Positions 8,768 through 17,570 of a stretch of 64,000 nt of DNA are shown one piece after another. Positions within the stretch are counted from its first letter, which is position 1; each line of letters begins with the position of its first letter. Under the pieces are notes generated by a model. The model ran no database searches and had not been told where the DNA came from. It saw nothing but the letters and a program-made list of their open reading frames with translations. Position numbers and translations under genes: made by a program. The DNA is taken from assembly GCF_009881055.1 (NCBI RefSeq), contig NZ_WXFG01000020.1, positions 49,739 through 113,738 on the forward strand, in the 5' to 3' direction. The DNA is from Peptoclostridium sp. (GTDB taxonomy: Bacteria; Bacillota; Clostridia; Peptostreptococcales; Peptostreptococcaceae).

Positions 8768-9499
8768 ATGAATAAAAGCGAATTCTTAGAAAAATATCGC
8801 ATGAGTGACGCAACGCTCGATAAAGCAGGGATATACTGGGAAGACCTCATGTCCATATATGAAAGCTATGTCGGCACCTTAAGCGAGCTTGAATATGCCG
8901 CCGAATACCTGTCCTCTGCGCTGATGAAGGCCCCAAGGGCTCATTCTGTAAAATTCAGAATAAAAGAACCCGAGCATCTTATGGAAAAGATAATACGAAA
9001 AAAACTGCACAAGCCCGAACTCTATGTGGATAAGCTCAACTACAGCCAGAAGGTAACAGACCTTATCGGCGTCCGTGTAATCCATCTATTCAAGGAGGAT
9101 TGGGATGTCATAGACGACTTCATCAAGTCTAAATGGAGCCTTGCCGAAAAGCCCCATGCCAACGTAAGGACAGGCGAACTCAAGGCAAATATCGATGCGT
9201 TTGAAAACAGAGGTTGTGAGGTCATCTCCCACGAGCTCGGCTACAGATCAGTCCATTATGTCGTAAGGCTGGACCAAGGCAAGCCAGGCGGCGGAATTCT
9301 TGCTGAAATCCAGGTCAGAACCATATTTGAGGAGGCCTGGAGTGAAATAGACCACCAGATGAGATATTCTACTCATACGGACAGCCCTGCAATACAGGAT
9401 TACCTTCGTATACTGAGCCAGCTCTCATGCGCAGCAGACGACATGGGCTCATTCCTTTTAAGATACAGCTACACGCTCAAAAATAAGTCCGCCGAATAA
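8768..9499 (+). CDS. Small alarmone synthetase (RelA/SpoT synthetase-domain protein)
   Basis: Likely transfers pyrophosphate from ATP to GDP/GTP to make (p)ppGpp. The 243-aa protein has only the synthetase fold. Visible motifs are the G-loop/ATP region KFRIKEPEHLMEKIIRKK, DLIGVRVIHLF, YRSVHYVVRL and EIQVRTIFEEAWSEIDHQMRY. There is no HD hydrolase and no TGS/ACT domain, so it belongs with the RelP/RelQ-like small synthetases, though it is a little longer and its C terminus is not RelQ-like. The ATG at 8768 is chosen because GGGGTGAAGG lies just before it; the ATG at 8750 has no such site. Divergent from thrS. Confidence 0.88.
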   Translation: MNKSEFLEKYRMSDATLDKAGIYWEDLMSIYESYVGTLSELEYAAEYLSSALMKAPRAHSVKFRIKEPEHLMEKIIRKKLHKPELYVDKLNYSQKVTDLIGVRVIHLFKEDWDVIDDFIKSKWSLAEKPHANVRTGELKANIDAFENRGCEVISHELGYRSVHYVVRLDQGKPGGGILAEIQVRTIFEEAWSEIDHQMRYSTHTDSPAIQDYLRILSQLSCAADDMGSFLLRYSYTLKNKSAE

Positions 9500-9532
9500 A
9501 TCTAATCCGGCAGACCTGTTTTTTATTTTAAT
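9487..9532 (+). terminator. Intrinsic terminator after the alarmone synthetase gene
   Basis: GTCCGCCG (9487-9494) pairs with CGGCAGAC (9508-9515, one mismatch), followed by TGTTTTTTATTTT. The 5' arm overlaps the stop codon region. Confidence 0.65.
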
Positions 9533-9546
9533 ATATGCTTCCTACT

Positions 9547-10146
9547 CTACATGAAATATACAACTATAACCCCTTGAATCAAGCCTATCAAGAGACCTAG
9601 AACACCACCGAGCACCTCTATGTGCTTTAGTTCCTTCTTTGATATGCTTATTATTATTTCTTCCAGCTTTGCAAGGTCGAAAGCGTTTATCTTTTCCTCA
9701 ACCATGTTGCCGAGCTTTATCCTTGAAGTGGCCCTGTGCACAAGATTCTGGCTCAGATCCTCAATGAGGCCGCCGGCCTCCTTCTCAACAGTGTTGTCTA
9801 CATACTCCCTTATCATAGATTTGAGCGTAGAAGGTATGATCGAAGGGAGCTTTTCGTCTATTATCAGCCCTATCCTGAGCTTTATGGCTTTTATTATGTT
9901 TGCCTTATCCTCTTCCTTTATGACCTTGTCAACTATCTCCTCTATGGAAAGCAATTCTCTTTCAACTACGAGGCCTATCGAATGTGCTATCTCCTCGCGC
10001 CTTTTGGGAATCAGCCCCCATATTGCAAATCCCGTCATCGGGATTCTGATAGGCCTTATTGGCCTGAATATGAGCTTTATTGCAAGCACATTTGTAATCC
10101 AGCCTATTATAGCGCCCACTGCTCCCAGAAAAATTATTTTCTGCAT
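9547..10146 (-). CDS. DUF445 family membrane protein
   Basis: 199 aa. An N-terminal transmembrane segment (IIFLGAVGAIIGWITNVLAIKL) is followed by a conserved amphipathic region (IFRPIRPIRIP, GLIPKRREEIAHSIG), a long helical middle, and a C-terminal hydrophobic segment (LGGVLGLLIGLIQGVIVVYF). This is the YheB/DUF445 plan; molecular function is unknown. The ATG at 10146 is preceded by GGAGGTGGAAAG; the longer frame upstream lacks a site and overlaps the neighbour's terminator. Confidence 0.85.
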   Translation of the reverse strand: MQKIIFLGAVGAIIGWITNVLAIKLIFRPIRPIRIPMTGFAIWGLIPKRREEIAHSIGLVVERELLSIEEIVDKVIKEEDKANIIKAIKLRIGLIIDEKLPSIIPSTLKSMIREYVDNTVEKEAGGLIEDLSQNLVHRATSRIKLGNMVEEKINAFDLAKLEEIIISISKKELKHIEVLGGVLGLLIGLIQGVIVVYFM

Positions 10147-10208
10147 CTTTCCACCTCCAAAGTAAATCTGGTTCCATGATGCTTTGCGGTCATCATTATA
10201 ATCATACA

Positions 10209-10240
10209 ATAAAAATACCCGGAATTCATCCGGGTATTTA
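10209..10240 (-). terminator. Intrinsic terminator after the HesB-like selenoprotein gene
   Basis: ATACCCGG (10215-10222) and CCGGGTAT (10230-10237) form a perfect 8-bp stem, followed on the minus strand by TTTTTATTG. Confidence 0.8.
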
Positions 10241-10257
10241 TCTTTAACAATTATTTT

Positions 10258-10572
10258 TTAGCCGCAGCTTCCGCCGCAAGAACTGCATCCAGCTTCCGGC
10301 TGTATTTCCGGTACTACTTTAAAACCAGAACCCATTGATTCTACTGTGAATCCTCCAAACTGCTTTACAACGTCACTTTCAACAACAAAAGTAACCTTAT
10401 TGTCGCTGTTGACCTCGTCATTTTCCTTTTGCTCATCCAGAGCAAGTCCAAATACTGGGCCGCCTCAACCCATTCCAGCAACATATATCCTTACATTGCC
10501 CGGCTGGTCAGGATTTTGTCCTATGACCTCAAGTATGGTGTTTACAGCTGCGTCATCTATAGTTATTTTCAA
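10258..10572 (-). CDS. HesB/IscA-like selenoprotein with in-frame UGA
   Basis: Read through the TGA at 10467-10465 (codon 36), this gives a 104-aa A-type iron-sulfur carrier-like protein. The sequence runs KITIDDAAVNTILEVI, then IYVAGMG-Sec-GGPVFGLALDE, ending AGCSSCGGSCG. The Sec takes the place of the first conserved Cys of the HesB fold, and coding similarity continues on both sides. HesB-like selenoproteins are a known family. A hairpin TTGCTC-TGGAT-GAGCAA about 18 nt after the TGA is a plausible bacterial SECIS. The start is TTG at 10572, five nt after GGCGGTGA. An ordinary gene caller would break it. Fe-S or selenium-linked redox role is inferred. Confidence 0.85.
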
Positions 10573-10697
10573 ACTAATCACCGCCTTGTCAAAAAATAGA
10601 TTTGCTTAATTTCACTATATCATCAGCTGTTTATTATGTCAATTTTTTATTACAAAGACAATTTGTATTAGCCGTTTTTATAACCCGCCGTCAGAAT

Positions 10698-13544
10698 TTA
10701 TTTTTTGTCGCCCTTTATGAACTCCTCTATGCTTATTTCCTTCACCTCTACTATGTTCTCAAGGGTGCTGTAATTTCTTACTGTAAATTCATAAAGTTGA
10801 TTTGTCAGTATAGGTATAGATTCTTTTTTGAATCTATTGCCATATCTTGAAACAACTATATTCTTTATGCCTTCCTTGATTACACCTATCAATTCTTCCT
10901 GTATAGTCCATTTGGGCACAAAATTCTTTTCCACCAGGATTGATATGCCGATATTTATGTTAACAGCCATGTCAAGCATCTCTTCCTCTGTATAATCAAT
11001 CCAGTGCGAAATAATATCAAGCACCTGAAGAGCCTGCAATGGTACGCCAAGTTTTCTAGCTCTCAGCATCTCATCCTCAAAATCTTCTTTCAAGAAGCCT
11101 TCCAGCTGCTGAACTCTTTTTATCCAGTTGTCGTGCGTGTCAACAAGTATCGTTTCCAGCTTTCTCAGCAGTCTGTCGTACAGCTCCATGTTCTTGCCTA
11201 TGTTCAACTCTATAGCTGCTCTTATGGCATTTTCCATGGAATATGCCCTGGCAGCGTTCCCAAGCATCGACATCTTGCGCGCAAAATTGCCGTCATATAT
11301 GCTAATAGGCGTCATTATCTCATACATCTGCGACTGGGTTGCGTAATCGCTCAAAAGCCTGCGCGTTGAACGACCGAGAAAATCCATGTCAAGGCTGCCT
11401 TTCGGCGAAAATGCCGCCTTAATCTGCGCCCTTAGAAATGAAAGTTTCTTCAAGTACTCTTCATATTCTGACGAGTCATATTCCCCTGTTATCTGTTCTA
11501 CCAAGGCTGCATAGCTTCTGTACGCCTTCTCGAAATCAGCCCTTTTCATTTCCGAATCCATGATCTTAATAATTTTATCAACTTCTCTAACGTCGGCGCC
11601 TTCCAGCACAGCTTGGATTTCCTCTCTAGCAGCCTTAAGCTCCTTGTATACGACATCGTACGGAACCGCAAAATCCCCATATTTACCAACAACATTCAAA
11701 ATCCATCTGATGCTGGCTTCTCTCGAAATATCGAAAAACATGAAAAATTCCTTATATGCATATTCCGAGCTTCCCATTGTAACTGCCCTCAATATATCCT
11801 TCGGATCATACAGCACCTTATCACAGTATACTATCGCAAGGTGCGGCTGCTCAATATAGCCCGGTATAACCTGGTCTGTAACGAGTATGCCTGTCTTGTC
11901 AATCTTGAGCGGCTCTTTGAAATCCTTGAGTATATTTGCCTTTTCTGTATCGCTCATTGACGAGCCCAGCTCTTTTACTGTCACATCGCAGCCAGGCAGC
12001 TCAGATATCATTCTTCTTATGGTCTTGAAATACTTGTGTGCTTCCTGTTCATTCTCGCAAAGTATGCAAGCCTTAGATTCCTGGGGATAAATCACACTCA
12101 TATAATGACCAAATACCTTCTGTATCTTGTCTTCAACAGGCAAAATCTTGTAGTCGCCAGAATCCCTCACCAGAGTTTTTACTATTGCGCCGTATTCAAG
12201 CGCGCTGGCCGCATCATATGAACATGTATTTTCCTCAAATATTCCTGACAACTCCCCATCCAAAAGCTCCCTTGGCACGTCGGAAACCGACAGGAAAATC
12301 CCCTTTGGAAAATATCGCCTAAGCTGCTTTGCTTTATCTGCAAATTCATCAAGGCTGTCAAAAATAAAAATCACGTTTCCGACTTCGGATATTTCATCAA
12401 CGTAGGGCTTTACAAAAGTTTCCACATCAACATCCGTGCCGTCGCTCACGGCGATACAGGTATGCTCATCCGCAGAGTCCGTGCATGTTCTGACAAATTC
12501 TCCAAACTTTCTAATGAGGCGTATGTTTTCTTTTGAAAGAGGTATGCTTCTTTCTACGCGCTTTTTGATGTCACTTCTTTTTGTCAGCACGCATATTCTC
12601 CACTTTCTGAAGGTGCTGCTGTTAGTCATACGAAGCAGGGTATGCGTTGCAATTATGCCGTTGTCTGTTCCGCAGAAGCTGTGCGCGAGAGTATTTTTCG
12701 AGGAAGCTGCATTCTCAAATAGTCTGTCCACAGTCTTTATATGCCTGAAGCTGCAAACCCGTTTCCTTCTGTTTCCGCTTTTGAGATCATACTCGTACCA
12801 TATGTGGTTTTTTATAATATTGACCAGCATCCCTTTCTCTAAAGGTTCGAAAAATTCATCCTCATCTGCCAATGCGCAGAACCTCTTGAAATTCACACAC
12901 CGGTCAGTAACGGTTCCTACATAAGCATTGTCTCTTGTCATTATTATACACAGCATGCTGCACGATGAAATTCCTCTCGACGAATAGAGCTCTGCAAAGA
13001 GCCTCTTGTAAACGTCCATCTTGTATATCCATTCATCCGTTACTATATTATTTGAACTTTTCCTTTTTTCCACCATAACCATCGGTAATCCGTTAATAAA
13101 TATAACAGTGTCATATTCAGTTATTTTGCCCTCTAATGTTATTTTGAAACCATCAGTGGCTACGAACTCATTATTCTCCATATTCTCGAAATCTATGAAT
13201 TCTACTTTTCTTTGAATGAGCTTATCTGATTCATCCCTGACTTCTATTTTTATTATCTGATTCACTATTATGTCGTACATTGATTCATTCAGTGCGTCAA
13301 GCGAGATATTCTTGTCCTCACGGGGCGATTCAATCCGCCTTATTGCCGCCTCTATGTTCCCGCTTTCCATCCACGGATTAAGCCTTTTCAGAGATTTTTC
13401 AAGGCGCATTTCGAGCATGAAACTTTCGTATGACTTTCTTTCTCCATTTTCAGGGGTCAGCTGTTCTCCTGGAATATGTAAATATCCGTGCAGCTCTTCG
13501 AGCTTTTTGCATACATCAAATCGAACATAATTACTTTCATTCAT
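10698..13544 (-). CDS. Stand-alone HsdR-like protein with degenerate nuclease and helicase motifs
   Basis: 948-aa intact frame collinear with type I restriction R subunits. An N-terminal nuclease-like domain has YDTVIFINGLPMVMVEKRK (about 144-162), where HsdR has D...ExK; here the Lys position is Arg. Two RecA-like lobes follow, but the Walker A equivalent is HSFCGTDNG (288-296, GKT/S lost), the DEAH equivalent is FDSLDE (395-400) and the GTP motif is SDVP. Lobe 2 keeps the skeleton (FKEPLKIDKTGILVTDQVIPGY) without arginine fingers. The C-terminal helical region (about 750-930) also matches HsdR. No hsdM or hsdS lies nearby. ATG at 13544 has AAAGGTGG upstream. Probably a repurposed non-catalytic protein. 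Confidence 0.75.
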   Translation of the reverse strand: MNESNYVRFDVCKKLEELHGYLHIPGEQLTPENGERKSYESFMLEMRLEKSLKRLNPWMESGNIEAAIRRIESPREDKNISLDALNESMYDIIVNQIIKIEVRDESDKLIQRKVEFIDFENMENNEFVATDGFKITLEGKITEYDTVIFINGLPMVMVEKRKSSNNIVTDEWIYKMDVYKRLFAELYSSRGISSCSMLCIIMTRDNAYVGTVTDRCVNFKRFCALADEDEFFEPLEKGMLVNIIKNHIWYEYDLKSGNRRKRVCSFRHIKTVDRLFENAASSKNTLAHSFCGTDNGIIATHTLLRMTNSSTFRKWRICVLTKRSDIKKRVERSIPLSKENIRLIRKFGEFVRTCTDSADEHTCIAVSDGTDVDVETFVKPYVDEISEVGNVIFIFDSLDEFADKAKQLRRYFPKGIFLSVSDVPRELLDGELSGIFEENTCSYDAASALEYGAIVKTLVRDSGDYKILPVEDKIQKVFGHYMSVIYPQESKACILCENEQEAHKYFKTIRRMISELPGCDVTVKELGSSMSDTEKANILKDFKEPLKIDKTGILVTDQVIPGYIEQPHLAIVYCDKVLYDPKDILRAVTMGSSEYAYKEFFMFFDISREASIRWILNVVGKYGDFAVPYDVVYKELKAAREEIQAVLEGADVREVDKIIKIMDSEMKRADFEKAYRSYAALVEQITGEYDSSEYEEYLKKLSFLRAQIKAAFSPKGSLDMDFLGRSTRRLLSDYATQSQMYEIMTPISIYDGNFARKMSMLGNAARAYSMENAIRAAIELNIGKNMELYDRLLRKLETILVDTHDNWIKRVQQLEGFLKEDFEDEMLRARKLGVPLQALQVLDIISHWIDYTEEEMLDMAVNINIGISILVEKNFVPKWTIQEELIGVIKEGIKNIVVSRYGNRFKKESIPILTNQLYEFTVRNYSTLENIVEVKEISIEEFIKGDKK

Positions 13545-13561
13545 GACAAGCACCACCTTTT

Positions 13562-13591
13562 AAAAAAAGCCACCTGACAGGTGGCTTTTTT
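13562..13591 (-). terminator. Intrinsic terminator after the PP2C phosphatase gene
   Basis: Perfect AAAAAAGCCACCTG/CAGGTGGCTTTTTT hairpin; symmetrical, so also usable from the other strand. Confidence 0.85.
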
Positions 13592-13595
13592 GGGT

Positions 13596-14792
13596 TTAGT
13601 AGTATTCAGCAGTCACTACTTTACCGAGCTTCTTGAGCTCCTGCTTTATTTCTTTTATTATATCCAATTTGGATATCAATTCCTCAGGAAAATCAAAATT
13701 TTGATGCGCAGGATTTATTCTTCTGCCTATTATGAAATTTATATGGGTTGCTTCATCAAGCAAAACCTTTAGAAGCAAATAAACGCCATTCTTATGCTTG
13801 TCATTTTTGAAATACTCGTCTATATGCCTAATGTCATTGTTATACTCCTTGAGTATATCCAGTGCCTTTTTCAGCGTAAGCACACCTTCCGTCACCAGGT
13901 CTATGCCTTTAATGTAGGCTATAGGCGGAATATCCGCATTTATGTTTTCTGTGTCTACCTCTATTTCATGTCCGATTTCTCGTGCGACAATCTGGGCCGC
14001 AGTTCCGCCGCAGACTACTTTTTTCCCATAAGTGGAGGTGAGTTTTTTGACTATTATCTTGTCATCCTCTATACTCAGCGGAGGGCCTGTAAACAAAGTT
14101 ACATGCTTTGGCCTGACATATTTCATGACTATAACCGTGGCATCGTCATACGGCTTCTCCTCGTATAGGTGGTTACATGTTGAGATAATTCTTTTTGCTG
14201 TATTTATCGCACTAATGCTATTTGGTATTTTAGCCACATAATTAGAGATGTTCTCCGTTCCCCAAGCATAGTTTAGCATTGCTCCTATCCCCGCGTGAGC
14301 TACTCCGTCGCTTATTGCCACTATAGTGTCCCCGTCCCCGAGCTCAAACTCGCTCTCCCTGACCCTTCTGTTGGCAATTATGACCTCTTCCCCCTTTATA
14401 AGCGTAGACTCCTTGCCCCTTCTAAGTATAACCTCAGGATTATCGAAATTTGCGATATATACCTTGCCTGAATTGAGCATGTGTATTATGGTAAATGTCG
14501 AATAAGCAAGATTCCTCACTCTGCAAACCGGAAGAGTATTAATTATTGTATTTACAACTTCCTCTATTGCCGAACCGCTCTTTAGCATGGTTATTGCTAT
14601 TTTCGAAGTCAATGTCGAGAGTATGTTAGCCTTGACTCCTGAACCCAGACCGTCTGAAAGCACAGCCATTACACCATCCTCGTATCTAACCATCTCTATG
14701 CTGTCTCCGCAGAGTTCTTCTCCCAGCTTGCTCAAATTAAGGTATGCCACATCTATGAACCTTGGCTCGCTTTTGTCATATATTCTCTTCAT
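13596..14792 (-). CDS. SpoIIE/PP2C-type serine phosphatase partnered with sensory hydrogenase
   Basis: 398 aa. The N-terminal ~230 residues form a SpoIIE-type PP2C domain with metal-binding aspartates in EELCGDSIEM, VLSDGLGSGVKA, VAISDGVAHAGIG and KPYDDATVIVMKY. The C-terminal ~165 residues (from VTLFTGPPLSIEDDK) form a separate helical region that recurs in this hydrogenase-linked phosphatase group. The gene starts 18 nt after the sensory hydrogenase stop, so the pair is one transcript. In known group C [FeFe] hydrogenase loci such a phosphatase is the presumed output of the H2/redox sensor; the target protein here is unknown. Confidence 0.85.
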   Translation of the reverse strand: MKRIYDKSEPRFIDVAYLNLSKLGEELCGDSIEMVRYEDGVMAVLSDGLGSGVKANILSTLTSKIAITMLKSGSAIEEVVNTIINTLPVCRVRNLAYSTFTIIHMLNSGKVYIANFDNPEVILRRGKESTLIKGEEVIIANRRVRESEFELGDGDTIVAISDGVAHAGIGAMLNYAWGTENISNYVAKIPNSISAINTAKRIISTCNHLYEEKPYDDATVIVMKYVRPKHVTLFTGPPLSIEDDKIIVKKLTSTYGKKVVCGGTAAQIVAREIGHEIEVDTENINADIPPIAYIKGIDLVTEGVLTLKKALDILKEYNNDIRHIDEYFKNDKHKNGVYLLLKVLLDEATHINFIIGRRINPAHQNFDFPEELISKLDIIKEIKQELKKLGKVVTAEYY

Positions 14793-14809
14793 CTACACCA
14801 GCCTCTACT

Positions 14810-16531
14810 TTAATAGTATTCCTTTTCTTTCAGAGCAAGCTCCTTAAGGCTTGAAAGGATTATTTTTGTTTCTGCAGTGCTCTCGCCAAGCAGCGAAGCT
14901 ATTTCCTGCGCAACTCTCATTTGCTTTTCTATCAAATTTTGGCTTATATCTATGGTCCTGATTTTCATCTCCTGAACCATGCGCTTTTGACTTTCTTCCT
15001 TGGTGTTGTCATTGAGTATGGCGAATATGGCTTTGCGCTCGCTTAGATATATCATGTTTTCGATTGTATCTTTTTCGAAATTCTCCCATCTGGTTTTTTT
15101 TGAGAGTATGTCCTGTTTGCTGTAGAGCACCTCAACAAAATCCCTAATATCCATATAATCTCCTATGTATGAACCTATGAGACGCTCCTTGCTCTCCCCT
15201 ATCACTTTTGTCATGGCCTCATTTATGTCTATTATTCTAAAATCCTCGCCCACTATGACAATGTAGTTGGGGCTAAGCTCAAAAACCTTGTTGCTCAGCC
15301 TGTTGAGCCTGTCGTGCATGTATATTCTGCAGTTTTTCGGCTCTGACATTCCTTTGCATATTGCAATCGCCTTTTCCCTGCAGGTTTTGTATCCGCAAGC
15401 CCCGCAATCGAGCTCTTCATACTCACTGTCTTTTCCCATGCTGCAAAGAGCCTGCTTTATATCATATTCCGACGGTTTTATTATATTCAGCCTTACAGGC
15501 AAAAATTGCCTGTTAATGTCAATATTTCTGTATGCGCTCTCCAATTCACCCAGGCTTGCAATTTTATCACCCTTGGACTCAAACTCATTTAACCTTTGCT
15601 TTCTAAACAACACTCCCCGCTTATGCTTATAGTCAGGGCCTCCTGCACACGCCCCTGTACAAGTACCCATGCTAACACATATTCCCTGCGGCTCATCCCT
15701 TTTCATGGAGCTAATGAAATCCTTGCATTCTCTTATACCTCTTATGTCTATGCCAATAACCCCACCTTCAGCAGTCTCTACATCGAATGGCTTGTAGAGC
15801 ACGCACCCTTCCCTGGCTGTCTTGCTGTCAAAATCCTTGTCTTCAAGATTTCGCAACTCAATGCCTGAGGAGTGAATCCAGCCAATCACCTGGCTGAAAG
15901 TGAGCACTTTATCTATATAGTCGCGGTTTTGGGGCTCCATGGACTCAACCTTTCTGGATATGCACGGCCCTATGTGAACAATCTTCGCGTCCCTTCCATA
16001 TTTTTCCTTCAGGAACTTGGCATGGAGCACCATTGGTGAGTCTACAGGTATTATATGTTCCAGCAGTTCTTCATTGTATTTTCTTATTAGCTGCGTGGAA
16101 CAGTTGCAGTAGGATGATATGAAAACACCCGTATTCCCTTTGACCTGATTTTTTTTGATATAGTTTTTTGAAAACTCCATAACGGTATAGGCCGCAACAC
16201 TGGTGTCTTCTATTCTATAAAATCCCAGCGCCTTAAGAGCCGCTATAAACTTGCCTTGACTAAGGCCATTGAAGTCAGATACGATATGAGGATCAACCGA
16301 TGCTATAACCTTGTAGTTAAGCCTTATATATTCTCTCACCTGGCCTATATCCGACATTATCCTTATGGCATCATGAGGACATTCTCTGTAGCAATTGCCG
16401 CACGAAATGCAAAGCTCATCCACTATGGTAGCCTTATCGGCTTCTATTTTCACTGCCTTCACAGGGCATGTCATTACACATCTATAGCATCCCCTGCAAT
16501 TAGATTTTACAACTTCGAGGAAATTATCCAT
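14810..16531 (-). CDS. Sensory [FeFe]-hydrogenase-like protein (HydS/HfsB type) with PAS domain
   Basis: 573 aa. Order: two 4Fe-4S ferredoxin motifs (CRGCYRCVMTCP at 12-23, CISCGNCYRECP at 41-52), an H-cluster domain (about 70-310), a further Fe-S motif CGACGYKTC (376-384) and a PAS domain (about 412-490). H-cluster ligands appear as SSYCNC (L1, C142), GPCISRKVE (L2, C190) and GTCTGAC (L3, C291/C295). The proton-relay Cys of catalytic enzymes is Tyr141 here, and L3 lacks the MACPGG form. Both point to a sensor rather than a bulk catalyst. Start at 16531 follows GGAGATGG. Cotranscribed with the PP2C gene. Confidence 0.85.
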   Translation of the reverse strand: MDNFLEVVKSNCRGCYRCVMTCPVKAVKIEADKATIVDELCISCGNCYRECPHDAIRIMSDIGQVREYIRLNYKVIASVDPHIVSDFNGLSQGKFIAALKALGFYRIEDTSVAAYTVMEFSKNYIKKNQVKGNTGVFISSYCNCSTQLIRKYNEELLEHIIPVDSPMVLHAKFLKEKYGRDAKIVHIGPCISRKVESMEPQNRDYIDKVLTFSQVIGWIHSSGIELRNLEDKDFDSKTAREGCVLYKPFDVETAEGGVIGIDIRGIRECKDFISSMKRDEPQGICVSMGTCTGACAGGPDYKHKRGVLFRKQRLNEFESKGDKIASLGELESAYRNIDINRQFLPVRLNIIKPSEYDIKQALCSMGKDSEYEELDCGACGYKTCREKAIAICKGMSEPKNCRIYMHDRLNRLSNKVFELSPNYIVIVGEDFRIIDINEAMTKVIGESKERLIGSYIGDYMDIRDFVEVLYSKQDILSKKTRWENFEKDTIENMIYLSERKAIFAILNDNTKEESQKRMVQEMKIRTIDISQNLIEKQMRVAQEIASLLGESTAETKIILSSLKELALKEKEYY

Positions 16532-16723
16532 AAAAACCATCTCCATGCCTGTATTTAAATATATTTTATAGCTAATATATTTTTTTGTCAAATTTTTATC
16601 ATATTGTATTTTTTATCATTCCGTTGCATTTAATTATATCATACTTCATGGCATTTTGGTTATTTTCAACACGTCTGAGCATGGCGCCATTTTTCAATTC
16701 CATGTATTTATGCATCGCGATTA

Positions 16724-17488
16724 TTAATTATACCAGCAGCAGCCCTCGAGCAGTGGCATAATCGAGCCGTAGTCAGCAAGCTTGAAATCTCCCAGATTCA
16801 CTATTGCTTTTCCTCTTTTTTCTATGAATTCCCTTATTTCGAAGTGGTATGAATGCTTTGTGACATCTCCTATAAAGGCAATTTCATCCCTGGATATAAG
16901 ACCTGAACATCCCCCAATAAATCCGTATTCAAATCCATCAAGGCTTATTCCCCCTTTTTCTATAAGAAGGCTCTCAATTCCAAAACCCATCGCAGCCCTG
17001 TGTATACCTACATCAGAAGTTATAATCGCCGTCTCGTCAATTACGCATGTAGAGCACTTGCTGTAGCCTTGCTTTACGTCTATCATAACATATCCTTGCT
17101 TTTGTATATGCTCGAGCAGCAGACTGTCAGTATGCCTGAAGTTGTGTATTGCATGCTTCCCTACGAAAGCTACGTTATACTGAATATTGTGAGGGTAGCT
17201 ATATAGGAGTTCGCTTCTGCCGCACACAACATCAAAGCCATATTTTGAAAGCAAGGCTTTATAGTATTCAAATGAATCCGGAGCAGTCACAACATACTTT
17301 CCACCCACATGACAAACTGAAATGTCCGGATGTCCCGATATCGCAGGATAAGTATTCTTTGAAAGACTGGTTTCTATGAGCATGCCTCTTCGGGCAAGCA
17401 TATTTTTAGCCTCGATGGGAGTCCTGCTGTCTATTATGAACATTCTGGCATTATCTTCGGGAATAGATGGACAATCTATGAATTTCAA
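16724..17488 (-). CDS. DUF6873-type (GME-fold) protein of unknown function
   Basis: About 254 aa. Features seen: FIIDSRTPIEAKNMLARRG near the N terminus, SGHPDISVCHVGG, a Cys pair in GYSKCSTCVID, SDVGIHRAAMGFG and GFIGGCSGLISRDEIAFIGD, ending CCWYN. This pattern recalls clostridial proteins annotated as DUF6873 with a guanidino-group-modifying-enzyme fold; no enzyme activity is known. Start: TTG at 17488 sits 8 nt after AGGGG; GTG at 17497 is possible but lacks a site. The longer upstream frame runs into the grd terminator. Role beside grd is unknown. Confidence 0.7.
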   Translation of the reverse strand: MKFIDCPSIPEDNARMFIIDSRTPIEAKNMLARRGMLIETSLSKNTYPAISGHPDISVCHVGGKYVVTAPDSFEYYKALLSKYGFDVVCGRSELLYSYPHNIQYNVAFVGKHAIHNFRHTDSLLLEHIQKQGYVMIDVKQGYSKCSTCVIDETAIITSDVGIHRAAMGFGIESLLIEKGGISLDGFEYGFIGGCSGLISRDEIAFIGDVTKHSYHFEIREFIEKRGKAIVNLGDFKLADYGSIMPLLEGCCWYN

Positions 17489-17500
17489 AATTTTCACCCC

Positions 17501-17539
17501 TAAAATAAAAATTGCAGAGCCATATGTGGCTCTGCAATT
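17501..17539 (-). terminator. Intrinsic terminator of the grd operon
   Basis: TTGCAGAGCCA/TGGCTCTGCAA perfect 11-bp stem (17512-17538) with a T-rich 3' tail on the minus strand, 33 nt after the grdB stop. Confidence 0.88.
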
Positions 17540-17570
17540 AATTATAATATAAAATTTAAGATGTTTTATA

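Noticed and set aside
10698..13544. Calling the HsdR-like gene an active type I restriction enzyme
   Set aside because: Nuclease Lys, Walker A, DEAH and arginine-finger motifs are all missing and no hsdM/hsdS is present.
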